A DNA stretch of 32,837 nt, from positions 1-32,837 of the forward strand of contig CAIRQL010000194.1 of the NCBI GenBank assembly GCA_903880675.1, written 5' to 3'. Of the stretch, positions 7,688-16,599 are shown piece after piece. Both the position numbers and the translations under genes were made by a program. This stretch comes from an uncultured Holophagaceae bacterium (GTDB lineage Bacteria > Acidobacteriota > Holophagae > Holophagales > Holophagaceae). The notes beneath the pieces are model-generated. The model searched no databases. It was not told the origin of the DNA and was given only the letters and a program-made list of their open reading frames with translations. Positions within the stretch are counted from its first letter, which is position 1. Each line of letters starts with the position of its first letter.

Positions 7688-8670
7688 CCAACCGCTCTGC
7701 CTTCCCGGTCCTGCTGGCGCTGCTGGCGGTGACCTTTGTGGCCGCCCTGGCGCTGGGAGAGATGCGGCTCAGCCCGAGCCAGGGGCCGGCAGCCCGGGGC
7801 GGCGGGGGCGACGAGAGCGCCCGCACCGTGGTCCGGGACTTCCGCCTGCCCCGGGCCCTGGTGGGCATGGCCGTGGGCGCGGCCCTGGGGGCCAGCGGGG
7901 TGGTGATGCAGTCCTTCTTCCGCAACCCCCTGGCCAGCCCCGGCCTGCTGGGTGTGAGCAGCGGCGGGGCCCTCGCCGCCGTGGCGGTACTGGCCCTCGG
8001 CCCCTCCCTGGGCCTGGCGGCGGCCACCCTCTGGCTGCTGCCCGTGGCCTCCCTCACCGGGGCCTTCGCTGCCACGGGCGTGGTGATGCTACTGGCCCGG
8101 CGGGGAGCCGGCGTCGAGCAGCTGCTGCTGTGCGGGGTCGCCCTCAGCGCCCTCCTGGGCGCGGGCACCAGCTTCCTTCTCTCGGCCACGGCGGGACACT
8201 TCGAGGTCAATGCGCAGATCCTCTTCTGGCTCATGGGCGGCCTGGAGAGCCGCACCTGGGAGCATGTGTGGATGGGTGTTCCGGCCATCCTCGCGGCCTG
8301 CGTGTTGCTCCTGCCCCTGGGTCGAGGCATGGACCTGCTGAGCCTCGGAGAGCGCAGCGCCCAGAGCCTCGGTGTGGACGTGAAGCGCCTCCAGATCCGC
8401 CTCATCGTGCTCTCCACGGCCCTCACGGCCCTGGCCACGGCGGTGGCGGGCATCGTGGGCTTCGTGGGGCTGGTGGTGCCCCATGTGCTGCGCCTGGCCT
8501 ACGGCCCGGGCCACAAGCGGCTGCTGCCGTACTCCATGCTGGGCGGGGCCGTCTTTCTGCTGGCCTGCGATCTGGTGACGCGCACCTTCCCCCTGGGCCT
8601 GCGCCTGGGGGTGGTGACCTCCCTCATCGGGGGCCCCTTCTTCCTGTGGCTCCTGCGGCGGCCCCGATGA
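7684..8670 (+). CDS. btuC: FecCD/BtuC-family ABC transporter permease
   Basis: RLPRALVGMAVGAALGASGVVMQSFFRNPLASPGLLGVSSGGALAAV and GFVGLVVPHVLRLAYGPGHKRLLPYSMLGGAVFLLACDL are diagnostic; GTG start overlapping btuF. Confidence 0.94.
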   Translation: MTNRSAFPVLLALLAVTFVAALALGEMRLSPSQGPAARGGGGDESARTVVRDFRLPRALVGMAVGAALGASGVVMQSFFRNPLASPGLLGVSSGGALAAVAVLALGPSLGLAAATLWLLPVASLTGAFAATGVVMLLARRGAGVEQLLLCGVALSALLGAGTSFLLSATAGHFEVNAQILFWLMGGLESRTWEHVWMGVPAILAACVLLLPLGRGMDLLSLGERSAQSLGVDVKRLQIRLIVLSTALTALATAVAGIVGFVGLVVPHVLRLAYGPGHKRLLPYSMLGGAVFLLACDLVTRTFPLGLRLGVVTSLIGGPFFLWLLRRPR

Positions 8671-9392
8671 CAGCACCGGCCCTGAGCGCCCTCGGTGTCG
8701 CGGTCCCCGGCCGCCTGGACCCCGTCTCCCTCAGCCTGGGTCCGGGCGAGCTGGTGGCCGTTGTGGGTCCCAATGGCTCAGGGAAGTCCACGCTGATCCA
8801 GGCCCTCGCCGGGCTCCTGCCCTGCCGGGGCGCCGTGGCGTGGGACGACGCACCCCTGGCCCGGATCCCCTTCGCCGAGCGGGGTCGCCGCCTGGCCTGG
8901 GTGGGGCAGGAGTCCCAGTTCGAGTTCGCCTTCCCGGTGCGGGAGGTGGTGGCCCAGGGGCGCTTCGCCTGGAACGACGATCCGACCGGTGTGGAAGCCG
9001 CCCTGGAGGCCCTGGATCTCACCCACCTGGCCCTCCGGCCCGTGACACGCCTCTCCGGGGGTGAGCGGCACCGGGTGGCCCTGGCCCGGGCCCTGGCCAC
9101 CGGCGCCCCCATCCAGCTGTGGGATGAGCCCGTGGCCCAGCTGGACGTGCGCCACGCCCTGGAGGTGCTGCGCCTCGCCCGCCGCCTGGCCGAGGCCGGG
9201 GGCACCATCGTGGTGAGCCTCCACGACCTCCGCGCCGCCTACCGCTTCGACCGGGTGCTGGCCCTGGATCGCGGCCGCCTGGTGGGCGATGGCGGGCCCC
9301 ATGAGGTGCTCACGGCCCAGCTGCTCCAAGACGTCTTCCAGGTCCGAGCCACCTTCGTGACCTCCCTGGTCCCGGAGCTGCCGGAGGACTGA
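8667..9392 (+). CDS. btuD: Cobalamin ABC transporter ATP-binding protein BtuD-like
   Basis: ATG 8667 overlaps btuC stop. Walker A VVGPNGSGKST, signature LSGGERHRVALARALATG, Walker B PIQLWDEPVAQLD. The track's 7407 start is an out-of-frame extension through upstream genes. Confidence 0.94.
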   Translation: MTAPALSALGVAVPGRLDPVSLSLGPGELVAVVGPNGSGKSTLIQALAGLLPCRGAVAWDDAPLARIPFAERGRRLAWVGQESQFEFAFPVREVVAQGRFAWNDDPTGVEAALEALDLTHLALRPVTRLSGGERHRVALARALATGAPIQLWDEPVAQLDVRHALEVLRLARRLAEAGGTIVVSLHDLRAAYRFDRVLALDRGRLVGDGGPHEVLTAQLLQDVFQVRATFVTSLVPELPED

Positions 9393-9401
9393 CAGCCAGC
9401 C

Positions 9402-10556
9402 TTAGACCATCCGGTTGATCAGGATCGGGTTGGCGAGGGAGGTCCCCACGGCGTAGTTCCGTAGCTTCTCGATGTGCAGCAGGTTCAGCCGGGTGCCCAT
9501 GGTGAGGATCACCACCTCGTTGTTCTTCACGAAGACATCGTCGGCCAGCACCATGCCCGGCTGGAGGTCCTCGAGGGCCAGCATCACGTGCTTCTCGGCC
9601 TCGTTGGCACCCACGGCGTGCACCACCTCCCCCAGGATCTTCACCACCGCAGGGTCGTACTTCGTGCCGCTGCCGGTCTCGATCTCGCTGAAGACGACCA
9701 CCTTCGATTGCCGGACCTGGAGGCGGGTGACATAGTCGTGCACCACCAGGAGGATGCGGGAGCCGATGGGGATGTCCTCTCCGGCGATGTGCTCGGCGGG
9801 GTACCCGGTGCCGTCAAAGTGCTTGGTGCTGAAACGGATGAGCTGGGCCACAGACTGAAGCCGGGGGATGTTCGCAATGATGTTGGCACCCACCTCCGGT
9901 GCCCGCAGGGCCATCTCATTTTCCTGCACGGTCAGGCGCTCCCCGCGGACGATCTTGGACTGGACCTCGATGGGGATGGCCAGCCAGCCAATCCGGGATA
10001 GCAGGGCCGCCAAGCCCAGGTCCCAGCCCACGTCCAGGCTGAACTTGCCAGCGATTTCCACCGCCAGGTCCCGCATCTCCTTCGTCCTGCCGAAGCCCCG
10101 GGGATCGAACAGGGAGAGCAGCTCTACCAGGGTCTGGACGCTCCCGGTGAGGGTCTGCTCCAGGAGGGTCCGCTCGGCCACGATCAGCTCATGCTGGTTC
10201 ACCGAGTCCACGAGCACCAGGCGGAGGTCGTCCCCCTTGATGGGCTTGGTCAGGAAGCGGAAGACATGGCCCTGGTTGACCGCATCGATGGCCGTGCCGA
10301 GATCGGCCTGCCCCGTGAGCATCACCCGGGTGGTGTTCGGCGCCAGAAAGCGCCACTGGTCCAGGAACTTGATCCCGTCCATGCCCGGCATCATCATGTC
10401 GGCCACCACCACGGCAAAGGGTTCGGCGCCGAAGAGGACCTTCAGCGCCTCCTCGCCGGACTCGGCGGTGGTGACCTCGAACTCATCGCGGAGGATCCGC
10501 ATGAGGGAGCGGAGGAGCAGGGTGTCATCGTCAACGAGGAGAATGCGGGGCTTCAT
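9402..10556 (-). CDS. Response regulator: REC + degenerate HD-GYP-like domain
   Basis: REC: ILLVDDDTLLLRSLMRIL...VVVADMMMPGMDG...VMLTGQ...RFLTKPI. HD-GYP-like C-terminus retains FDGTGYP but has LLSRIGWLAIP where LLHDIGKIGIP is expected. Start at ATG 10556; the longer track ORF runs into upstream genes. Confidence 0.9.
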   Translation of the reverse strand: MKPRILLVDDDTLLLRSLMRILRDEFEVTTAESGEEALKVLFGAEPFAVVVADMMMPGMDGIKFLDQWRFLAPNTTRVMLTGQADLGTAIDAVNQGHVFRFLTKPIKGDDLRLVLVDSVNQHELIVAERTLLEQTLTGSVQTLVELLSLFDPRGFGRTKEMRDLAVEIAGKFSLDVGWDLGLAALLSRIGWLAIPIEVQSKIVRGERLTVQENEMALRAPEVGANIIANIPRLQSVAQLIRFSTKHFDGTGYPAEHIAGEDIPIGSRILLVVHDYVTRLQVRQSKVVVFSEIETGSGTKYDPAVVKILGEVVHAVGANEAEKHVMLALEDLQPGMVLADDVFVKNNEVVILTMGTRLNLLHIEKLRNYAVGTSLANPILINRMV

Positions 10557-10593
10557 GGCTGGCTCCTGTCTGCTACAAAGTTGGGCATGCCGG

Positions 10594-11781
10594 TCAACCG
10601 GCCCGCCAGCGGGCGAGGGCGCCCTGCCAGAGGGCCTGGGCAGAGTCCACAAAGGTGAGGGGGTCCCCGGCGAGGAAGGAGCCCTCGACAAACCGGTCGG
10701 GAGCGCTGCCAGAACCTGGCTGGAAGTGCGCGATGTGGAGGGCCAGGGAGACCAGCGAGGTGTGCTGCCGCAGGTCCGTGCCGTGCTGCTCCCGGAGGGC
10801 ACTGCCAAAGGGTTCCGGCAGTCCCCAGAGACCCAGGAGCTGGGCGCCGACCTGCACGTGGTCCGTCCCGAGGCGGGCGCGCTCCAGGTGAGTGAGCATC
10901 TCCCAGGGATCGTGGGCTTCCTCCAGAATGGTGCGGTAGGCGCAGGCAGGGTTGGTGGCCAGGACCACCCGCCCAATGTCGTGCAACAGACCCACCGAGT
11001 ACGCCTCTCCGGCTGCATGGGGGTCCCCCGTCTCCTGCAGGATCAACTCCCGGGCCACCAGGGCCACCTGTCGGGAGTGGGCCCAGAGCGACTGGAGGCT
11101 CATGCCCTCGGGCGATTCATCCAGAGCCGAGACCATCACACCCCGATCCATCACCATTTCCTTGATCAGCTCCATCCCCAGGAAATCGATGGCCTGCCGC
11201 AGGTCCGTGATGGACCGCCGGAAGGGCATGTAGGCGGAGTTCACCAGCTTGAGCACCTTGGAGGCGAAGCCGATGTCCTGGAGGATGACCGCTGCCACAG
11301 CCTGGGCGTCCGGCTCCGCCTGGGCGAGCAGGCTTCTTAGCTTCGCGAGGTTATAAGGCAGGCTGGGAATGTGGTCGAGCCCCGCGACCAACCCCCGGGC
11401 AAGGGCAGCGCCCTCCTCCTGGGGATCCAGGACAAAGCCTTCGATGATCGCAAGCAGATCATTGGGATCCACGGGCTTCACCAGGAAGCGGTGATAGTCG
11501 CCTTCTGCTTCCAGGATGCGGCGCAGGGGGGCGTGACCGGAGAGGACGACGCGCACGGCTGAGGGCTGGACCTGCCGGGCATGCCGCAGGACATGGGAGC
11601 CGTCCATGCCGGGCATCTGCATGTCCGTGAGCACCAGATCAAAGGGGGTTGTGTCCAGCCTCCGGACAGCCTCCTCCCCGGAGTCCACCACCTCGGCAGT
11701 CCAGCGGGGTCGCTGCATCCGGAAGGTGCGGTTGAGCGCCTTCAGGATCAGGGGGTCGTCGTCGACGATAAGGATGCGCAT
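10594..11781 (-). CDS. Response regulator: REC + HDOD domain
   Basis: MRILIVDDDPLILKALNRTF...DLVLTDMQMPGMDG...FLVKPVDP; then HDOD-type IPSLPYNLAKLRSLLAQAEPDAQAVAAVILQDIGFASKVLKLVNSAYM...GLLHDIGRVVL. Confidence 0.93.
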   Translation of the reverse strand: MRILIVDDDPLILKALNRTFRMQRPRWTAEVVDSGEEAVRRLDTTPFDLVLTDMQMPGMDGSHVLRHARQVQPSAVRVVLSGHAPLRRILEAEGDYHRFLVKPVDPNDLLAIIEGFVLDPQEEGAALARGLVAGLDHIPSLPYNLAKLRSLLAQAEPDAQAVAAVILQDIGFASKVLKLVNSAYMPFRRSITDLRQAIDFLGMELIKEMVMDRGVMVSALDESPEGMSLQSLWAHSRQVALVARELILQETGDPHAAGEAYSVGLLHDIGRVVLATNPACAYRTILEEAHDPWEMLTHLERARLGTDHVQVGAQLLGLWGLPEPFGSALREQHGTDLRQHTSLVSLALHIAHFQPGSGSAPDRFVEGSFLAGDPLTFVDSAQALWQGALARWRAG

Positions 11782-11786
11782 GGGTG

Positions 11787-14700
11787 CTAGGCCTCCAGCG
11801 CGTCTTGGCCAGCGCCCCCGGCCCCCAGGGGCAGGCGGAGAATGAAGGTCGTCCCGGCGTCTGGCATCGACTGGCACTGGATGGTGCCGCCATGCCGATT
11901 CACGATGACCTGATAGCACACGGTGAGGCCCTGACCCGTGCCCTTGCCCACCTTCTTCGTGGTGAAGAAGGGGTCGAAGATCTTCTTCTGGACGCTGGGA
12001 TCGATGCCCACGCCGTTGTCCGTGATGCGGATCTCCACCCCGGCCGGGTGCCGGCGCGTGGAGAGGGTGATCACGCCCTTCCGGCTGTCCCCGGCCTTGC
12101 GCTCGGCGACAGCGTCGCTGGCATTGACGATGAGATTCAGGAAGGCCTGGTTCAGCTCCGCTGGCAGGCCCTGGATCGTGGGCACAGAGGGGTCCAGGTC
12201 CAGCACCAGGTCGGCGATGTGCTTCCACTCGTTCCGGGCCACGGTGGAGGTGGTGATCAGGCACTCGTTGATGTCCACCGCCACCTTTTCGGTGCCCCCG
12301 GGGTGGCTAAATTCCTTCATGGCGCGGACGATCTTGGTGACCCGCTGGATCCCCTCGATGGACTCGGAGATGGCCTGGGGAACTTCCTCGTGGAGGAAGG
12401 TCAGGTTCATCTCCTCGGCCAGCTGAGCCAGGGTTGCAGCCCGGGCTGGGGGAAGCTCGTTGCGGGCGGCCTCGTAGGACTCGAGGAGGCGTCGCACCTG
12501 GGCAGAGGCCTTTTTGATGAATTCGAGGTTGTTGCCCAGAAACTGGATAGGGGTGTTGATCTCGTGGGCGATTCCGGCAGCCAAGCGGCCGATGGACTCC
12601 ATCTTGCGGGACTGCTCCAGTTCCACCATCACCGCCTGATTGGCGGCCTCGATGTGCTGGCGGACTTCCATCTCGGCCACCAGATCGAGGTTCTTCTGGT
12701 CCAACTCCTGGGTCCGCTCGGCCACCCGCTGCTCGAGCTCCAGGAGGGACTCGGTGCGCTCGACCTTGGCGCCCAGGGCCCGGGCGGCGATGCGCAGGAT
12801 CTCCTGCTCCGAGGTGGTCCAGTGGCGGGCCTGGGCGCACTCGTCGAAGCCGATCATCCCCCACCACTTCCCCCGCACGTGGATGGGCATGACGAGGATC
12901 GATAGGATGCCCTGGGGCTGAAGCAGGGCCCGCTCCACCTCGGGGAAGCTGTGGACATTCCCGGAGATCATCTGGTCGGCGGCGAGGGTGTCGACCCAGC
13001 GGCTGAAGCCCGCAGCCCGCATGGGGATCCCCAGCAGGTCCGGGTTGTTGATCTGGGGCTCGATGCCCTGTGCACACCACTCGTGGGTCTGATCCATGGG
13101 GGCCTCTTCCTGGATCTGGGCGCCCTCCTGGAGTCTGAAGACGTACACGCGGCTGACCTCGGTGGCCAGACCCAGGGCTTCCAGGAACTCGGCCAGCCCG
13201 GCCTCCCAGGTCTCGGAGTTCAGGAGACCGGCGATGGAGCGGCTGACAGCCTCAAGGAGCCGATCCCTCTGCACCAGGGCTCTTTCCATGGACTTCCGGA
13301 GGTCGATGTTGGCGTGGGTGCCCACCATCCGGAGCGCATTCCCCGCAGCGTCTCGCTCGACGGCTGCACCCCGGGCCAGGATCCAGATGTAGTTGCCATC
13401 CTTGTGGCGCAGTCGGTGCTCGCACTGGTAGCGGGGTGTGAGACCCACCAGATGCTGCCGGACTTCATGCAGGACCCGCTCCCGGTCGTCCGGGTGGAGC
13501 CGGTTTTCCCACTCGGTCAGGTCGTCGCTGATTTCCTCAGGAGCGTTGCCCAGCATGGACTTCCAAGTGTTCGAGAAGTACACCCGGCCCTGGGATACGT
13601 CCCAGTCCCACAGACCATCCCCAGTGCCCTCCACCGCTGCGGCGAAGCGGGCCTCGCTCTCCCGCAGGGCCTGGGCGCTCCGCTGGAGCTCGGTCACATC
13701 CTGGAAGGAAACCACCGCACCAAGGTTTTTCCCGTCCCGGATGATGGGCGTGCTGACCAGGGAGACATGGAGCAGGGACCCGTCCTTCCGGCAGAAGATC
13801 TCGTCACTGGAGCGGTAGATAGCGCCCTCGGGGGCGGCCGAGACGGGTTGCAGGGAAACCAAGGGACCCTGGCCCCGGTCCTGCTGGCTCCGATGGAAGA
13901 GGCTCTGGGCGGACCGGCCCAGGAGCTCCTCCCGGGTCCAGTGGAGGATCTCCTCGACCCTGGGGTTGACGTAGGTAATGTGGCCCGCCTCATCCAGCAC
14001 GTAGAGGCCGTCCCCCATGGCATGGGTGATCTCCTCCATGCGCTGGTGGGCCTCGGCCAGACCCAGGGCGAGGGTGGCTTGGCCGTCCCGGGCCTCCGTG
14101 AGCTCCTGGATACGCTCCCGGACAGCCAGGGACATGGCGTTGAAGGCTGCCCCCAGGCGGCCCACATCGTCGTCTCCTTCGGCCACCAGGGCCGGGGCGA
14201 GGTTGCCTCCTGCGACGGACTCGCTGGCCCGGGTGAGGGCCGTGAGGTGGCGGGTCAGCCAGAAGCCAAGGACCGTCAGCAGACCCGCCGACAGCAACAG
14301 CTCACCCAGGGCGATGAGTACGCCCTGGGTCAGGAGCTGCTGGTGGGCCTGCAGGATCTGCGAGAGGTCCAAGCCGAAGTGGACAGTGCCCAGCTTCTGG
14401 CCACCCACGCTGACCTGGGACTCCACGTTGTAGCGGGGGGTATCACTGGACGAATACAGGCGGAAAGACTCGTCCGGCGGCGGCAGGGGGCGGTCCTTGG
14501 GCCAGCCGCTGGAGGCCACCACCTTGCCAGCGGCATCCTTGACAGCCAGGTAGTCGATGCCCTGGGAGGCCACGCACTCGTCCAGGATGGCCTGCACTGT
14601 CGCCGTGTCCCGCTGGGCCAGGGGCGCAATGAGGGCGGCATGGAGGACCGGGGTCATCTGGGAGGCATGGCGGGCCGCCTGGGCAGTCATCTGGCCCGAA

Positions 14701-14810
14701 AGCAGCCGCAGGCTATTGACCACCAGGAGGGTGAGCATCGTGGCTTCGACCAGGATGGCCGCCACCAGCATTCGGGAGCGGACGGACCGCCCCATGAGGC
14801 CTGCCTTCAT
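11787..14810 (-). CDS. Membrane sensor histidine kinase (2 TM, HAMP, PAS, PAS/PAC, GAF-like, HisKA, HATPase)
   Basis: TM1 MLVAAILVEATMLTLLVVNSLRLL, TM2 GVLIALGELLLSAGLLTVLGFWL, two PAS domains, GAF-like region, H-box GIAHEINTPIQFLGNN, N/G boxes NLIVNASDAV, DNGVGID, GTGQGL. Confidence 0.94.
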   Translation of the reverse strand: MKAGLMGRSVRSRMLVAAILVEATMLTLLVVNSLRLLSGQMTAQAARHASQMTPVLHAALIAPLAQRDTATVQAILDECVASQGIDYLAVKDAAGKVVASSGWPKDRPLPPPDESFRLYSSSDTPRYNVESQVSVGGQKLGTVHFGLDLSQILQAHQQLLTQGVLIALGELLLSAGLLTVLGFWLTRHLTALTRASESVAGGNLAPALVAEGDDDVGRLGAAFNAMSLAVRERIQELTEARDGQATLALGLAEAHQRMEEITHAMGDGLYVLDEAGHITYVNPRVEEILHWTREELLGRSAQSLFHRSQQDRGQGPLVSLQPVSAAPEGAIYRSSDEIFCRKDGSLLHVSLVSTPIIRDGKNLGAVVSFQDVTELQRSAQALRESEARFAAAVEGTGDGLWDWDVSQGRVYFSNTWKSMLGNAPEEISDDLTEWENRLHPDDRERVLHEVRQHLVGLTPRYQCEHRLRHKDGNYIWILARGAAVERDAAGNALRMVGTHANIDLRKSMERALVQRDRLLEAVSRSIAGLLNSETWEAGLAEFLEALGLATEVSRVYVFRLQEGAQIQEEAPMDQTHEWCAQGIEPQINNPDLLGIPMRAAGFSRWVDTLAADQMISGNVHSFPEVERALLQPQGILSILVMPIHVRGKWWGMIGFDECAQARHWTTSEQEILRIAARALGAKVERTESLLELEQRVAERTQELDQKNLDLVAEMEVRQHIEAANQAVMVELEQSRKMESIGRLAAGIAHEINTPIQFLGNNLEFIKKASAQVRRLLESYEAARNELPPARAATLAQLAEEMNLTFLHEEVPQAISESIEGIQRVTKIVRAMKEFSHPGGTEKVAVDINECLITTSTVARNEWKHIADLVLDLDPSVPTIQGLPAELNQAFLNLIVNASDAVAERKAGDSRKGVITLSTRRHPAGVEIRITDNGVGIDPSVQKKIFDPFFTTKKVGKGTGQGLTVCYQVIVNRHGGTIQCQSMPDAGTTFILRLPLGAGGAGQDALEA

Positions 14811-15643
14811 TTGAGGCCCAGGTTCCGGCGGACTTCATCAGCAAAGGGGTCCATGGCTTCCAACTCGCCCTTCTTCAGCTTGCGGTACCCCTCCAGCTTG
14901 TTCTTCTCCAGGTAGCGTTTCCCCTCGGCACTTCCGGCGAAGGACCAGAGCGCCGCCTCCACAGCGGCCCGGCGGGCCCGCTGGCGCGCATTAAGCACAT
15001 AGACCCGCCCCGCCAGGGCGGGACTCTCGGCCAGCACCCGGAGCCCGGTTTGGACCTCTGGGGCGAGGTTCTGGAAATTGGGCAGCGAAACGAAACCGGC
15101 CGTGCCCTCTCCGGACAACAGCAGTTGGGCCACGCTGTCCGCGGCGCTGACATAGCGAACGGTCACGTCCTTGCATCCGGAGCGGTCGAGCCAGTGCTGC
15201 CCCCAGAGGGTCACCAGGGAAGTGGGGCTGAGGCCGATGACGGTGGTTCCGTTGAGGTCCTTCGCGGTGCGAATTCCCCCCTTCTGGGTGGTGATGACCA
15301 GCGACTTGAAGGCGGCCTTGTAGGTGATCAGCGGGATGTAGCGGAAGTCGGCTTGGAGCAGCCGGGCCTGATGCCCCGTGGTGACCGCCAGATCGAACTT
15401 CTGGGCGATCGCCTGTCGGGCATAGTCGGTGAAGTCGGGGGCCGTGACGATCTCCACCTCCACCCCCAGAGCCTTGGCAAGGTGCATGCGGAGGGGCTGG
15501 TACTGCTCGAGGATGAACCGGGCACTGGTGTGGGGGGCAACGCCGATCTTGAAGGGCTCGGCGACCTCCGCTGCACGGAGCGGGAGCAGGGCCTGGAGCG
15601 CCACGCAGGAGGCTCCCAGGAAGCGGCGCAGATTTGCTTTCAC
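14807..15643 (-). CDS. PhnD-like phosphate/phosphite/phosphonate-type periplasmic binding protein
   Basis: Signal peptide MKANLRRFLGASCVALQALLPLRAAE; FKIGVAPHTSARFILEQYQPLRMHLAKALGVEVEIVTAPDFTDYARQAIAQKFDLAVTTGHQARLLQ...; overlaps the kinase start by 4 bp; no permease or ATPase nearby. Confidence 0.88.
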   Translation of the reverse strand: MKANLRRFLGASCVALQALLPLRAAEVAEPFKIGVAPHTSARFILEQYQPLRMHLAKALGVEVEIVTAPDFTDYARQAIAQKFDLAVTTGHQARLLQADFRYIPLITYKAAFKSLVITTQKGGIRTAKDLNGTTVIGLSPTSLVTLWGQHWLDRSGCKDVTVRYVSAADSVAQLLLSGEGTAGFVSLPNFQNLAPEVQTGLRVLAESPALAGRVYVLNARQRARRAAVEAALWSFAGSAEGKRYLEKNKLEGYRKLKKGELEAMDPFADEVRRNLGLK

Positions 15644-15797
15644 AGACTCACCTCACAGGACGCTGAATCGATTGGAAGGAGGGGGGCCGTATTAAGGCCG
15701 AGGTATAAAAGCCCCACCCCACTACCCTAAACCCATCGGCAGGCCGAAAGCAGGTCTTCAGAAAGCGTGGCTGCCTGACCAGGAGGCCCCTACGCAC

Positions 15798-16511
15798 TCA
15801 GATAAATCCGGCCTTGACCGCCACTCGGACCAAAGAAGTGGAATTGTGCAGACCGAGCTTATCCAAAATATGGCTCCGGTGGACATCCACGGTGCGGGGG
15901 CTGATGCCCAGCCGGGGGCCGATCTCCTTCGAGGACCGTCCCTGCCCGATCAGGCGCAGCACATCCAGCTCCCGGGCGGTCAAGCGGGCCTCGATGAGCT
16001 GCTGGAGGGCGGAGGTCTCGAAGTCGGGCCCTTCGGCGGGTGCCATGGCCTTGGCCTGGGCCAGGAGGCGGTTCTCCGCAGCCCGCTGCTGGTACAGCTC
16101 GACAGACTCAGCCATGACCTGCCGCAGGCTCTCCATCCCCACGGGCTTGGTGAGGAACCGGAAGACCTGACCCCGGTTCACGGCCTCGATGGCCAGCGGC
16201 AGGTCCGCCTGGCCGGTGAGCATGATGCGCACCATGTCCGGATGGTCCTGGTGCAGCGTATGCAGGAGGTCGATGCCCGTCATACCAGGCATCTGGTGGT
16301 CGATGAGGGCCACGGCCGGCAGGGGACCCTTGGCCAGGAGGGCCAGGGCTTCTGCGCCTGACTGGGCGGTCTGGATGTCGTGGGTTTCCCCGAACAGGCG
16401 GCGCATGCTCCTGAGGATCAAGGGGTCGTCATCCACGAACAGGATGATCGGACGTTCGGGACGCTTCTCCAGGCCATGGGCGTCTGGCGAGGGATCGTCG
16501 TGGGCGCGCAT
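15798..16511 (-). CDS. NarL/FixJ-type response regulator: REC + LuxR HTH
   Basis: IILFVDDDPLILRSMRRLFG...VALIDHQMPGMTG...RFLTKPV; C-terminal LTARELDVLRLIGQGRSSKEIGPRLGISPRTVDVHRSHILDKLGLHNSTSLVRVAV. Confidence 0.95.
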   Translation of the reverse strand: MRAHDDPSPDAHGLEKRPERPIILFVDDDPLILRSMRRLFGETHDIQTAQSGAEALALLAKGPLPAVALIDHQMPGMTGIDLLHTLHQDHPDMVRIMLTGQADLPLAIEAVNRGQVFRFLTKPVGMESLRQVMAESVELYQQRAAENRLLAQAKAMAPAEGPDFETSALQQLIEARLTARELDVLRLIGQGRSSKEIGPRLGISPRTVDVHRSHILDKLGLHNSTSLVRVAVKAGFI

Positions 16512-16543
16512 CCGGACTCCTACTTCGGATCGACTATACCCCA

Positions 16544-16562
16544 GAGCGGGCCTCTTGCCCGA
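16544..16562. other. Small hairpin (CGGGC CTCTT GCCCG core)
   Basis: agcgggcctcttgcccgaga in the gap between the PAS-Fis regulator and the LuxR-type regulator; 5-bp GC stem, no U-tract, so terminator function is uncertain. Confidence 0.35.
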
Positions 16563-16564
16563 GA

Positions 16565-16590
16565 TCCATAGGTTGTTTTATGTAGTTCGA
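16565..16590 (-). promoter_or_regulatory. Candidate operator/promoter motif copy 1 (TCCATAN..TTATGTAG..GA on + strand)
   Basis: TCCATAGGTTGTTTTATGTAGTTCGA; 19/26 identical, ungapped, to 17585-17610; 54-79 bp upstream of the REC-LuxR start. Confidence 0.5.
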
Positions 16591-16599
16591 ATTTTAGGG

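Noticed and set aside
7407-8666. Upstream 420-aa extension of the BtuD ORF
   Set aside because: Out-of-frame reading through btuF/btuC; Pro/Gly/Arg-rich; true BtuD start is ATG 8667.
10557-11018. N-terminal extension of the REC-HD-GYP-like ORF
   Set aside because: Overlaps the REC-HDOD gene in another frame; true start is MKPRILLVDDD at 10556.
12951-14915. 654-aa plus-strand ORF antisense to the histidine kinase
   Set aside because: Shadow ORF; the minus strand has complete HAMP/PAS/HisKA motifs.
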